NCBI GenBank assembly: GCA_023627715.1
Contig: JAMAHW010000132.1
Location: forward strand, 1-64,000
Direction: 5' to 3'
Source of the DNA: Periconia sp. R9002
Lineage: Eukaryota; Ascomycota; Dothideomycetes; Pleosporales; Periconiaceae
DNA length: 64,000 nucleotides
The notes under the pieces were generated by a model. That model made no database searches. It was not told the origin of the DNA and was given only the letters and a program-made list of their open reading frames with translations. The position numbers and the translations under genes were made by a program. Each line of letters opens with the position of its first letter. Position 1 is the first letter of the stretch. Below are positions 1-11,655 of the stretch, piece by piece.

Positions 1-382
1 GGGTGGTAAGATGGGAGAGAGGGAGGAGGTGGCTCGTGTGTTTTGGGTTATGGGTTAGGGAAGGTGAGTGGATGGGTGGGTGGCACGTGTGGTAGGTGCG
101 ATTGTGCAACTATCTAGGTATGTGACTACGTGGGTTTATTGTTTACATGTTATGTACGTGTGGGGTACGGCTGTCAAGTTATAAAGCACAGAAAGAAATG
201 GAGGGTTAGATTTATGTGACACTCTTTCTGTTTTGTTGGCATGGGGTTTGGATTAAAGTGTGGTGGCTATCCAACAGGTAGCAAGCAGCAGGGCTAGTGT
301 CTACAGAGGGCGGGGAAGGTCGTGGAAGACTACAACAACACCAATGACTATCTTCTGCCAAGACACGGATTGTGGAAGAATG
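1..382. other. window edge, no gene seen
   Basis: No convincing coding signal was found on either strand. The stretch is G-rich with short ggt/gggt runs and lies downstream of the metalloprotease stop codon, so it is probably the 3' flank of that gene. Confidence 0.5.
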
Positions 383-3300
383 CTACTCCTCCATCTCATC
401 CCCGCTCTCGTCGTCGTCGTCCTCATCCTCTTCATCGTCTTCTTCGTCACTGACGTCCTCTTCCTCGCCCTCAAGCCCATACGCGTCTTGGAAGTCCGCA
501 AGCGGTTTGACCTGGGGTTTGAAGCCAGCCGCTTCAAAGTTCTTCTTCAGACCCTGTTGTATACGGTTAGCCTTATGAACAACTCTTTACATTGGGATGC
601 CAGGGAAAACTTACCTCAGTCATAGTCCCACCGCAAGTAACCACCAGGTCGGCCGTGTCGGGCTCAAACAAACCAGCCAGCACATCTACCATGATCTTCC
701 TCACGTCCTCCTCTTTCACCTTGCGCACCTCGGCAAGCAACCACTCGCTCCACCCCTCGCCGACGCCCTTAATCGTCAAGTCGATAAACTTCTGCTTCGC
801 CGCGTCCGTAATCTCGGCCTGCTTATCCACAAACTCGCGCACAATGATGCTGATGGCGCCTTCCAGCGCCAACTTCTCAAACTTCTTCGTGCCGTTTCCA
901 TATTCTTGCACCTGGCGCTTGGCCGCGTCGAAAGCTGAATACGCATTGGGCGATCTGTAGACGCGGAATTTGACCACACCGCACTCGAAGTCGTGGTCGA
1001 AGCCTGTACCGTAGGCGAGACCCGTACCGCGAACCGCTGTCCACATGGGACCCTCGACGGCATCCATATAGGCGATGGCTACCATAAGAGCAGGGAGTTG
1101 CGGATGGCGGAAGGAGTCGGGCCCGCGCGCTGTGAGGACGGCGAAAGACGAATCGATGGACATAGGGACAAGGTAGGAGACGCCGCCGGGGTTCTTTCCG
1201 AGAGCAGACAAGACGTCTTTGCGCTTGTCCATGGGGTTCATGGTGGGCTCTGGGCCGGGTTTGATGGCTTCGGTAAGAATCTTGAAGGTGGAGACGGGGT
1301 TGGGAAGGGTTTCGAGGTTGGCTATAGCCAGGATGCGGAGGTTAGAGAAGGTAACTAGGTGCTTTCGCAGCGACTCCATTTTATCGATGACGATTTGCGG
1401 CTCCGTTTTCAGAAGCTTTAGAATGCGTTTGAGGTACACGGCTTTGACGAGAGTGTCGGTTGCGCGCACAGAGGACGCGGCATCCTTGTGGAGCATGTTA
1501 TCTACGGAGAAAGCCATGCTGTACCCGTCGCGTTTCTCGTCAGGCACATCGGCTAGCATCTTCTTCACAGTAGCAATGAGACGCTCTGTATCGAAGACTG
1601 AGTTGACGAGAAGATCTGCAAGCCATTTGACGACGGTTTCAAACTTCTCGACTTCAACGACGAAGTTGATATATGCCATCTCAGAGTTGCCAATATCGGA
1701 ACCGCGGTCGTATGAGTACGTGATAGTGTCCTGCTCTAGACTGGTGATAACCTGTTCAAAGTCGACAAGCTTGCCGTCTCTTTTAATAGGTGTGGTGAAG
1801 AAGTTCTCGTTGAACAACCCCAGAAGCGGCTTCAATTCTGTGGGCACAGCAGCGGTACCAAGGGCCAAACCAAAATGCACAAATGACGTCGGGATATGCT
1901 CGAAGTGGATGAATAAGGGAAGTCCATTCTCATCCTTGTCAATGATCTGCTGGATCTTGTTGTTCATGCTGCCTAGCTTTTTTGCTAGACCAGACCGCGC
2001 TGTCTCTGTCTTGAAGAAGTGGATCGATTCGGTCCCTGGCACCTTGAGTTGCGACAAGATCTCGTCCGGGATAGGCTTGTCGTTTGCAGCCTTTGCATTT
2101 TTCAACTTCTCTTCCTTCTCTTTCAATCCTGCTTCGCCAAGCGCCGCCTTCTGCGCCTCCACACGAGCTACCTCCTCAGCTTTTATTTTCTCCGAGAGCG
2201 ACAACGACGGCTTGCCGAGAATGGAAACGTGATGAGCATCCACAATCCACTTCTTGAGTAGGGACCGCCAATCCTCTTCTGACCACTCTTCGAGCTCATC
2301 GAAGATTTTAAGAGACCCCAAAGAAATCTCGAGGTCTGATCCATCGCGATTACCGTAGGTATGATCTTTGATGATGGGATATTTGTAATCGTCGTTTCCG
2401 ACCTCTGCAATGAATCTGCACTGACGCTTGAATCGGCGCAAGCAGTCCCTCATGTAGTCGAGATCCAGTGGTTTCAAAGAGTGCTCCTTCAAGACTTCAA
2501 AGAATCGCTTTTCCGTCGACTCCAACTTGCTCGTAGCTACGCCGGGCAAATGAAAGATGATCTTTTGGTGATAATGACTCGTGGCAGAGCCACTGACCAT
2601 GCTACAAAGGTGCTCCTTCTCAACTAGAGTGTTTACGAGTACCGACACAGATGAACCTGTCAGGTATGAGAAGAGCGTGTTCAATGCAGTCTCGAGCTTC
2701 TCATCGACGGAGGGAGGACCGATGAAACCGATCTCGATTTCTCCCGTAGATTCATCTTCTTCAGGAAATTCGACTATCTTGACAGTGGTCTTTTCGAGGG
2801 GAGGGGTGATCCGTGAATCAGTCCATGGTCGCTTGAACGGGGCATTGTACGCAGGGACTTTATCAACAATGTCATCCTCAAACTTGTCAAGGACCTCCAA
2901 AAGATTGGCATGGTCAATCTCTCCGATTAGTATAAGCCGGAGATTTTTAGGCTGGTACATGTCCCTGTGGAATTGTCGAATGCGCTCAGCAGTCAAAACC
3001 CGCAAGTTCTCCATGAGTCCACCAGTCTCTGCGCGGAAGCCATCACCTTCTGGATATAGAAGTCGGCGCATCTCAAGGCCCATTATGTCATAGGGGAGGT
3101 TTTCGCGGCCTTGCATCTCAGAGTAAACAACGCTGTAGCTGTTAATATTGAGCTTCAAGCTGAATAGATATCTTTTAACATACCCAGCATCGTGTCCTGA
3201 GCCATCGATATGATGCACCTCGGTGTAGCAACCCTCATCAGTCAATGTGGGCACAATCAGATGATCGAGATAAATGGGCACTGAGAAGCGAATTAGCTAT

Positions 3301-3858
3301 GTCACCGTTGGTGGTGATATTGGGACGTACGGATCTGTGCAAATCCTTCCCATCCAGCTGTCGTCATTGTGTACACGGTCTCCGCGACATCCGTCCAAGC
3401 ATTGGTGTCTGAATAAGCCCTGGTAGCAAATTTATCGAGGACGCCCTTGTACGGGTATTTCCTTGAGCCCTGCCGTCTAGTGAGCAAGAGTGCAGCATCG
3501 ATGAGAACGTTTCATGAGCACATACCATGAAGCACAGGTGTTCGAGTGTATGGGCTAAACATTTTAGTCAATAACTGAAGTTGCATTACTACAATGCAAA
3601 TCGAAAACTTACGCGATCCGGAGTCATCATGAATTTCTGTAGCTACAACAAAATTCCCGTAAATCTGATCATGTTAGACGAAAAATATAATCCTCATTAT
3701 AATTTCAAACAGTAACCAACCTTGGGTCCCTTTCTATCGACGACCACCACTCTCATTCCCGTGCGTTGGGACTCATACTGCGTGAACTCGGCATCTACAT
3801 AATCGGCTTTGAAGTTTTGGATTGTCTTGAAATGTGACTTTTGCTCGATGGAACCCAT
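383..3858 (-). CDS. M16-family zinc metalloprotease (Sdd3/Mug138-like)
   Basis: Seven exons give a 1047-aa protein: 3721-3858, 3613-3664, 3526-3554, 3331-3469, 3184-3280, 615-3132 and 383-553. The inverted zinc motif HTLEH falls at residues 65-69, encoded by a 29-nt micro-exon, and is followed by LCFMGSRKYPYKG. The presumed third zinc ligand is Glu157 in VVYSEMQG. The length matches the roughly 1000-aa fungal relatives of insulinase/PreP enzymes, which act as two-halved peptidasomes on short peptides. The start is the first in-frame ATG (MGSIEQ). The last exon encodes a very acidic tail (EEDVSDEEDDEEDEDDDD). Intron 3133-3183 is 51 nt, in frame and free of stops, so a simple ORF reading adds 17 false residues just before SVVYSEMQ. 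Cell location is not evident from the sequence. The gene is divergent from the ZW10-like gene. Family assignment is firm; the exact orthologue is inferred. Confidence 0.9.
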
Positions 3859-4547
3859 GTCGATGTATGCGAAAGGTTGCTGCTCCGATGAAATTGTGTA
3901 CCTTTGGCAAGTGTCGTCGGAGAACGGGTTGTGGCGGTTACGGGAAGTTGCGTCTCTAGTTTTGGGCGATGACAATGAAGCGGAGCTAGTATTGTTCGTT
4001 AGTTGGTCCCAAAGTACAAGGAAGGTCAAGCCCAGTGATACGAGTCGGTGCAAATGCGTCTATGAAGTGGGGAAAAAAGTAATACCAAGTGAAAATATTA
4101 ATGTAAACTTTGTCAAGGCACCAGCATGAGGACTTTATCCTACTAACCTGTCTATCTCGTTTCGGTAGCACACACCTGGTAGGTATGCTCCGAGGGCAGT
4201 GTTGATCAAAGACCACCACAGACAGCACACTGTTTGCTTCCTTCTGCTGGATGTGAATGAAGGCCTTGACCGTGTTATATAGAGCTGTGGCGAACAATCT
4301 GATTTTCTGACTTTACTAACTTCATAAGACTGTGGCGGGGTATTTTGGCTTGTTTACCCAGTTACGGATTTCTTGGTGGGACACAAGGGATAGGGCTGTG
4401 CCGCTCAACAGTCAGTGGGCTGCCCGGCGCACAGGCCACTTCGCATCACCGTGTTAATCATGATTCAATGCTTCAATAGCCCATGCTCTTCGACTTCGGC
4501 AGAAACCCCTCATTTACTCTCCCCAAGCATGGTCGCAGCCATCTGAA
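3859..4547. promoter_or_regulatory. divergent promoter region
   Basis: These 689 nt separate the start codons of two divergent genes (metalloprotease on -, ZW10-like on +) and must hold both promoters. I recognise no specific element. Short ORFs here look spurious. Confidence 0.45.
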
Positions 4548-7195
4548 ATGGCAGACCAAGTCTCGGATCAGCAGCTTGGAGACGCGGTGCTCGAGTCCGT
4601 CCAACACAATTCGTTCCCTCAGAGCGAACATGTGGCCTCTGCCGAATTGACCCCCGCAACACTCCCGAAACTCCTAGATATTGTAGGCAAGGCGAGGGAA
4701 GAGAAGAAGGTGAGCAGTCAAGAAACAGAGCTGTCTCTGGAGAATGTGCGCTAATCATATCTCCAACACAGTCTCAAATACGCCAAATATCTCGAGACGC
4801 TGCCTCCGACGTGGATGGGTGGATTGCCCAAGCTCGCAAGCTCCAAAGTGATATCCAACGCTCCCAGGAAACAGCGCAGGAAATCGTTAAGCAGGCAGAG
4901 TCGGGGAAGGAGCAGACTGCTCAACTGCAAGATGCCGCGACCAAAGTGAGCTTTCTTTATTCGGAGATCGCGTACAATGAGAGCTTGGTGAGCGTGGTGG
5001 AACAACTAAAGGATATTTCTACTCTTCTCGAGTCGGCGCAAGATGCTGCGGTTAATAGCCACATCATTCATGCGCTGGACAGACTGGAAGATGCGGGCAC
5101 GGCATTCAAGCAGCTGGGACCTTTTGAAAATGCTCGAGCCACAAGCTTGCTCAAAACGAAAGCAAGTGAATTGAGGGCAGCCATTGCCGAGACAGTGACC
5201 GATGCTTGGAGCGCTCTGGTTGCCATTGACACTACCAATAAGAGTATAACGCTGAAGGAGGAGGTTGTTACGGGTGCACCCATTCATATAGACACCGTGG
5301 TCGATGCTCTCACCAAACTTGGAATCTTCGACAAATTCATTACACGACTAAGCCGGGACATGGACAATCTCATCATCTCGCCACGACTGACCGTTAATAC
5401 CGAGCAGCTTGTGTCGGCGCTGACTATCGAAGGAGATATGGTTCAGATCAACGGTTATGTGAGTGACATGAGCGTCAAAGCAACGCTCGAAGATCTACAG
5501 GCAATCTCAGAGTATATCAGCACCAGACTCCCTCCCACCATAGCCACGCCATTGTCCGAAAAGCTCGTTCCAACTATCGCTACGCGCTTGATTAACAATT
5601 GGCTTCTTCCAGCAGTGCCGCTGTCTACCACCGAAGTCCCCGACTTCCAAGAGATACTTTCCCTCGTGCTCGGAATCGTGGAGTACTTTGATGAATTAGG
5701 ATGGTCCGGTCAGAATCGTCTGTCAGATTGGGTTGACAAGTCTGCAGATATATGGTTAGCTAGACAGAAGGAGGTTGCAATAGCCAGAGTGCAGCGACTC
5801 TTCCCTAGACGGGTACAGGAAAAGAAGACAGTGGAAAGGGTCGAAACCCAGACCATTACAAAAGGGGATGCTCTTCACACGGACAAGCAGCCGACATCAG
5901 AAGGAGTAGGAGAGCAAACAGAACAGGATGATGACTGGGGAGCTGACTGGGGCGAAGAAGAGACGGCTAAGGAAGAGGCGAAACAGCCTGCTGAAGAGCT
6001 TGAAGAAGAAGATATGAGTGCTTGGGGCATGGAAGAGGAGGAACCACAGGAAGAGAAAAAGCCAGAGCCTAGTGCGCCCGCCGAGGAAGATGTTGAAGAT
6101 TGGGGTGCTGACTGGGACGACGACGATTCCAAGCCAGCCCCTGCTGAACCTGTGTCAAAATCTACCTCTGATCAGCATACGAACGGCAAAGCCACTGCCC
6201 CGAAGACGACATCGGCTGACGAGCAAATCACCCTACGAGAAACCTACACTGTAACCGCCATCCCCGACTCTATCATCGACCTCATCCTCCAAGTCATCAG
6301 CGATGTCGAAACCCTCAACTCCACGTCTCTCGTAACCGCAGCCATCACTCCCGCGAGCGAAGGACTATACGCCATCCCCAGCCTCCTTCTTGCCATGTAC
6401 CGCGCGACCGCTGCAACCCACTACTCACGAGACATCGCGGCCAACATGCTCATCTACAACGACTGCACCCGCCTCTCGGACCGTCTCCGTACGCTTCTCC
6501 ACAAACAAACCCAAACCGACGCCACCTCCTCTTTACCCTCGCACCTCCTCCCCTCAGTGCGCCTCAAAGCCCGCATCGAAGACGATGTCAAAGCAATCGA
6601 GGGCTTCGGCAAGCGCGCCTACGGCCGCGAAATGGAATCCCAACGAACCATCATCCGGGACCACCTCGACGCCGCGCAGGGCTTCGCAGGCTGCACCAAC
6701 ATGCCCTTCGCGTCTGAGTGCGACAACGCCATCATGATGACCATCGACCGCATCTCAGACGTCAAAAACCAATGGAAACCCGTCCTCTCCTCCTCCGTCC
6801 TCCTCCAATCCCTCGGCTCCCTCGTCTCCACCGCCCTCGCCAAATTCATCGCCGACGTCGAAGACATGTCTGACATCGCCGAAGACGAGTCTAGAAAACT
6901 ACACGGCTACTGCAACTCCCTCTCCACCTTGTCCACGCTCTTCCAGACGGAAGACCCCGTGAGTGGCGAGGTCAGGGAGATGGCGCACATGTACGTGCCC
7001 AATTGGCTCAAATTCATGTACCTGTCGGAAATTTTGGACTCGTCGCTCGCGGATATCAAGTACTTCTGGACGGACGGCGAGTTGAAGCTCGAGATGGAGA
7101 GCGAGGAGGTGGTGGATTTGATCAAGGCGCTGTTCGCGGAGAGTGAGCATCGCAGGAAGGCGGTTGCTGAGATTCGGAGGACGGGACGAACGTAA
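4548..7195 (+). CDS. ZW10/Dsl1-family vesicle tethering protein
   Basis: Two exons (4548-4709 and 4772-7195) encode 861 aa. The N-terminus is helical and coiled coil (residues about 15-150), as in ZW10 and Dsl1. The C-terminal half is also helical and ends near residue 861. A low-complexity acidic stretch at about residues 439-507 carries repeated Trp-acidic motifs: DDWGADWGEEE, MSAWGMEEEE and EDWGADWDDDD. In yeast Dsl1 the corresponding acidic lasso uses tryptophans to bind COPI subunits, so this protein is most likely the ER-side tether for Golgi-derived COPI vesicles (Dsl1/NRZ-type complex). Animal ZW10 also acts at kinetochores; that role cannot be judged here. Intron 4710-4771 has a GTGAGC donor and CAG acceptor and keeps phase. 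The gene is convergent with Ytm1. Confidence 0.82.
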
Positions 7196-7691
7196 GGTAT
7201 CGTCGGTAAACAGGAAGAGCTAGGTGGTTTATAAAACGTTCAAGAATCATCGTTATGAGGGAGCACGCAATATTGTGAAGGAGAGATAGATGGAACGCAT
7301 GTAACGAGTGTATGAAAGCGGCTATGTTTTCGGTTTAAATCATCAAGCACGACTATGGTATACTGAAGTTTCGTATATTTATGTACAAGTGAATTCTTAT
7401 ATCGGATTTACAAAGTCAACTTAACCCAACCATGGGTGTTATAATGAGTGATAAATCTCTCAATACGCCACGACCCATGGCGTCTCGATACCAAACGACT
7501 CTGTACCCGATACAGCAACACGACATTCTACACTTTCATTCAAAGAAAAAAAAGGGGGGGAAGAGGTATTCTTTTTTATTCATCATCCTATCAATGCTAA
7601 TTGATGCGCTGTTGTCCCCCAACCGCCGTAAGACCCTTGAATTCATATGTAAACCTTAAGTAAACGCCTTCATCAATTCCCATCTATGCAC
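7196..7691. other. convergent 3' intergenic region
   Basis: These 496 nt lie between the convergent stop codons of the ZW10-like and Ytm1 genes. They are AT-rich with A and G runs near 7546-7560 and presumably hold both 3' UTRs. No gene was seen. Confidence 0.5.
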
Positions 7692-9206
7692 TCAAATCCT
7701 TTGATTTACTTGTACCCTTTTATCTTCGCCAGCGCTTACGATTCCGACTTTCGCGTCCCATTTCACGTCGAATACCTTCGCGCCTTCCCCATGCGCTTTC
7801 GCTCTAGCGCCCTTGCCTAAACTGTCTCGTTCGATCATGTAAACGCATTCACCGACTCTCTCTCCAGCCTCAGCAGCACCTCCGGTCCTCACGCTGCGCA
7901 CATCCCATACCATGGCAGTTCCATCGTGACTTCCCGATACGAGCCCCCAATCGCTGTCCGGATCGCGATCGAGCGCCACGACGGCGTTCTTGTGCCCACG
8001 GAGTGTCATGGCGGAGATCTGCGTGGCGCTAGCGCGCGGGTCGATGAGCGTGATGTGTCTCGCGGAGGTTCCGGCGGCGAGGAGGTTGAGCTGCGGGAGT
8101 GCGGTGAGGGAGAGGAGGGAGTGGCCTGTCGTGCGCGTGTCGACGCATTTCGTCGTGGGGAGATCCCAGGTCTTGAGCGTGTGGTCGTGCGAGGTCGAGT
8201 ATGCGACTGTGTGGTCAGACGGGGCGAAGATGACGCTGGAGACGGGAGCTGTGTGGCCTGTGAAGGTTGCGAGGGGTCCGCGGGCGGGGACGGAGGGTTG
8301 CTTGGAGAGCTTGACGCGCTTGTTTGAGGCGCTTGTTGAGGAGGGGAGGAGGTTGGAGGGCGCGGCGGGGTTTTCTTTGGCGGACGTGGAGAAGAGGGAG
8401 ATGGTTGTGTCGGAGGAGGCGGAGAGGATGCGGTTGGAGGACGAGGACACGGCAACGTTGTTCACGGGCCATCTGTGTGAGAAGAGGTCGAGGGATTGGG
8501 TGAGTGTGCGGGTCGAGTCGTCGTACTTGTAGATGCGGACCGTGTTGTCGAGGCCCGCGGCTACGATTTTGTTGTCGGAGATCCAGCGTGCGGTCTTGAG
8601 ACTTGTGATGCGGCCGCCATTGTTGGGAGCTGTCGAAGTGGCGAGGACGTCGCCCGATGTGTTCCATACTCGTAGCAGGCCGTCGTAGCTGGCGCTGAGG
8701 ATCTTTTCCTGTCCGCTCTGCACGTCGTGCGACCAGACGTCGACAGCGGAGACCCAGTCGTCGTGCTCGAAGCTGGTGACATTGAGTGGGGGTACGAAGG
8801 CGCGGGCGTACTCGACATCGAGGGTAGTTTCGGAGGAGATGCCGTTCGCGGTGAGGAACTGGTCAATGGTGGTGCGGAGGAATTGGCCATTGATGAGGAT
8901 GTCGAAGGGAATGGGTTGCGCGTCCGGGCGGAGGAGACTGTTCACGAGCGCTGAGAGTTGTGGTCGTTTGAGAGCTTGAAGTGTTTGTTAGTATCATGCA
9001 ATTCGACATAAATGATCTCTATATCGAGCAATTCTTCTGGTCAAACAGTGCGACGTTTGCGCGCGCAAGATTCAGAAAAAAGAAATCGGAAGTGAAGAAG
9101 ACTTACTTGTCTGCACGAGCAATACACCGGCATCCTGTTCTAATCGAATAGACTGGTCGCGCGTGCTCAGCCGTATAGGCACCTTGACTTCGGGTTGTGA
9201 GGCCAT
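7692..9206 (-). CDS. YTM1: Ytm1/WDR12, ribosome biogenesis WD-repeat protein
   Basis: Two exons (9107-9206 and 7692-8974) encode 460 aa. Residues 1-95 form the NLE/ubiquitin-like domain (KVPIRLSTRDQSIRLEQDAG and onward). Its TLDVEYARAFVPP segment contains a Glu at the place where Ytm1 and Rsa4 contact the MIDAS domain of the AAA-ATPase Rea1. About seven WD repeats follow, with clear GH/WD hallmarks such as FTGHTAPVSSV, DHTLKTWDL and LRGHKNAVVALD. Ytm1 forms a nucleolar complex with Nop7 and Erb1 (PeBoW) needed for 60S maturation and is stripped off by Rea1. The 132-nt intron has a GTAAGT donor and an AAG acceptor. A linker rich in Ser/Ala/Pro between blades is typical of filamentous fungi. 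Confidence 0.93.
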
Positions 9207-9499
9207 GGTTGGCGTGCGTTGTGGGAGAATTGATTAGATTGTGCTTTTCGTCCTCGAGACTTTCTAGCTTTCGAAATTTTGGCGGAGCAAAGCTCGAAAT
9301 TTTTCGGATTAGGCTTAGCGCGGGGACGACGCGGGCGAGTTCCGAGCGGTGTATTGGTTGAGATCAAAGGAAATCACTTAACACATCGAAATCTAACTTT
9401 CAGTAAGGGTATATAAGTACCTAAGAAGTCGTTGGTGGATGGCAGGTAGTGGTAGATACTCACAAGCAGCGCCCTCAGTCGACCAATTTATATATTCCT

Positions 9500-9850
9500 G
9501 AGTCCGCACCTCCCCAGTTAACTCACCGTCTCTGCCAGTCACTGATGGGCAGATGGAAATCATGATGTCGGGGAAAGCATCATCGATTTACAACGAACCT
9601 TTTTTCTTGGTGAATAGACACTCAGTTGAGGGCAGCTTCCGCATCTCTCTGTGTGACTCACTCATTTTTTCTGGCTGCCTTGCCAATCAGTGATGGGCAG
9701 GGGGGAATTGATGATGTCGAGGAATCCACCATCGATATCTGCAACTCTATTTTTCCCGTATAGGCACTCAAAATGCACATATTTCAAAATCAACCCCCAG
9801 TTGAACTTCTGAGTCACTCATTCCGTCTCTACCCACCTAGGTAATTGCCT
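9500..9850. repeat. degenerate tandem repeat, about 145-bp unit
   Basis: Two diverged copies are easy to see. One near 9532-9620 reads gccagtcactgatgggcag, then atgatgtcgggg and catcatcgat. One near 9680-9770 reads gccaatcagtgatgggcag, then atgatgtcgagg and accatcgatat. Each is preceded by an actca(c/g)tc-type block, and a weaker third block starts near 9795 (cccccagttgaacttctgag). The array sits upstream of Ytm1 and carries no ORF. Confidence 0.5.
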
Positions 9851-10335
9851 TGAATTGCTGCATGTAGGACTTTAGAGAAGACCAGAACCATCATTTCATG
9901 ACATGGAGAGGTGTCTACACGTATTACATGTCCCTCTGACCCTCTGTTTCTTTACCATTAATGACAGTGTTATGAGATCTCGATCATTTCAGGAAGTGAT
10001 CCGATTTGATCAAAATCTTGTTCTTCACTGTTGAATAATGAAGAAATTGCAGAGTTCTTACTACTGGCACTCTTATCCCTGTTTTCGAGGAACAAAAAAA
10101 GGAACGCCATGGATATGCTGGCCGAAGCAATCTAATAGCGAGAACAAACAGGGTATCATCACCACAAACTTTTCGAACTTTCCTTCTCTTTCATAAGTCC
10201 ATCATCCTCGCCTCCATCCTACTCTGCAGAATACCCCTGATCCTTCATCTTCTCCGGTTTTCGTACCAAGCAAGAGCCCGCTCCTTTCTTCCCGTCATAT
10301 TCTCATATCCTTCGCCATCATTCCAACCTCATTGG

Positions 10336-10358
10336 TAGGGTTAGGGTTAGGGTTAGGG
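10336..10358 (+). repeat. interstitial telomere-type repeat (TAGGG + 3 x TTAGGG)
   Basis: The plus strand reads TAGGG followed by three perfect TTAGGG units, 25 nt past the Trm112 stop codon. TTAGGG is the usual telomere repeat of filamentous ascomycetes. Short tracts like this also serve as binding sites for Tbf1/Teb1-type Myb proteins in fungi. The length is too short to claim a fused telomere. Confidence 0.8.
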
Positions 10359-10382
10359 CAGCGCCCTCTCTTCTTCAAGTCC

Positions 10383-10964
10383 CTACACCAAATGCCCCGG
10401 AAGCAAGAAATTCGCAACGCCCTCCATAACCTTGTACTCATGCGCGCAATTCCCGCAGACGAGCTTCCCCTCCTTGATGCATGTCTCCATGAGGATACGG
10501 TGTAGGTCTTTTGCTGTTTGGCTAGGGATTTCTTCGACGGCGGGTTCGGCGGATTGAGATTGTATGGCAGCTTGGACTTCGGCGTTATTTTCGACAAGGT
10601 CTTCGCGGGTGGGAGCTGTGGCGGGGAGTTCGGGAAGTCCGAGCTGTTTTTTGAGAGCTTCGGTCAGCATCATTTCAAATAAATGCTTCTGTATACCTGT
10701 TGGGGGGTGACAAAGAAGTGCGTAAAGACTTGACTCGACGAAATGGAGGTCACTGAAGTAATAGATCTGCGCACACACCTCAGAAGCAATAGTCCTAATC
10801 TCCTCCCACATCAGCCTCGGCAGGATATTCTTGAGAAAGGGCAGATTGAGGTCCGTCTCGACGATTTCGAGCTCTGCGTCGCGCGGGTGCAGAGGGAAAG
10901 ACGCTTCGCTGGTTTTGCAGGCTTTCACGGCGCAGGTGAGGAAGTTGAGGGTGAGGAGCTTCAT
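10383..10964 (-). CDS. TRM112: Trm112, methyltransferase activator subunit
   Basis: Exons 10779-10964 and 10383-10643 give 148 aa, close to the roughly 135 aa of yeast Trm112. The N-terminus MKLLTLNFLTCAVKAC and the C-terminal LVCGNCAHEY carry the four zinc-binding cysteines, and the protein ends in the family signature FLLPGHLV. Trm112 is the obligatory partner of several methyltransferases (Trm9, Trm11, Mtq2, Bud23), linking tRNA, eRF1 and 18S rRNA modification. The 135-nt intron (GTGTGT...CAG) is a multiple of three and has no in-frame stop, so an unspliced reading gives 193 aa with an alien block between IASE and LGLPELP. Splicing restores the family alignment at that point. Confidence 0.93.
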   Translation of the reverse strand: MKLLTLNFLTCAVKACKTSEASFPLHPRDAELEIVETDLNLPFLKNILPRLMWEEIRTIASEVCAQIYYFSDLHFVESSLYALLCHPPTGIQKHLFEMMLTEALKKQLGLPELPATAPTREDLVENNAEVQAAIQSQSAEPAVEEIPSQTAKDLHRILMETCIKEGKLVCGNCAHEYKVMEGVANFLLPGHLV

Positions 10965-11655
10965 ATTTTTGCCTCGATTTTCTCCTTGTAGTCTTTCGCT
11001 TCGACGGTTTGGGTTTTGGGAAGGGTTCTCGGCGTTTGAGGAAACGTTGAGAGTCGGGGTGAGTTGAGTCAGATGGAGGGATAGTGAGTAGTTTTGGTGG
11101 ATGTATTTGGCTGGCCAATGGTAGAATCAATAAGATAGCGAGTGAATGGAATCGAGGGCTGTGGTTGTCGGGTTGGGAATGTGGTTGCGAAACAGAAGCT
11201 TCAAACAGGCGCGGGGATTTGGAGCTGGAAATTTTTGGCCGTGGCTCGGTGAGTGGGCTGGCGGGGTAAGAGCTAGCTGGAGAACGATGCGGCTCAGAAT
11301 TAAGCTTAATTCCACCCATGTCGATATCAAAGTACCATTGCACTCGTATCCGTAATATCTTCTTTCGCAGGATTTTGAAAGTTGTTCATGGTTATTCGAT
11401 GCTCAACATGAACAACTAATTCGTCGCAGTTCAACCCATTCTTTGCGCATCTGTGTCTCGATCAATGCGTCGCCCAATATCCTTCGTGATCGTCCAATTC
11501 ATGCCCAAATCCTGTGGTATCCATAAACATTGTACAAATATCCGCCCCAACGCCATGCTCGCGGTAAACTTGCCCAACCCAAAAGAACTCCGTCCTTCAA
11601 ATATTCCCCTCCAATTGCATTCGCAGCTATACAAGGATCCTCTAACTAAGATTGT
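10965..11655. promoter_or_regulatory. Trm112 promoter region and Rad60-like 3' flank
   Basis: These 691 nt lie between two minus-strand genes, the Trm112 start and the stop of the SUMO-like-domain gene. The ORFs in it are low-complexity shadows. No specific motif is recognised. Confidence 0.4.

Noticed and set aside
8006..8455. Pro/Ser-rich minus-strand ORF of 149 aa and plus-strand 180-aa ORF
   Set aside because: Both lie inside the Ytm1 WD-repeat coding exon in other frames and have no independent signal.
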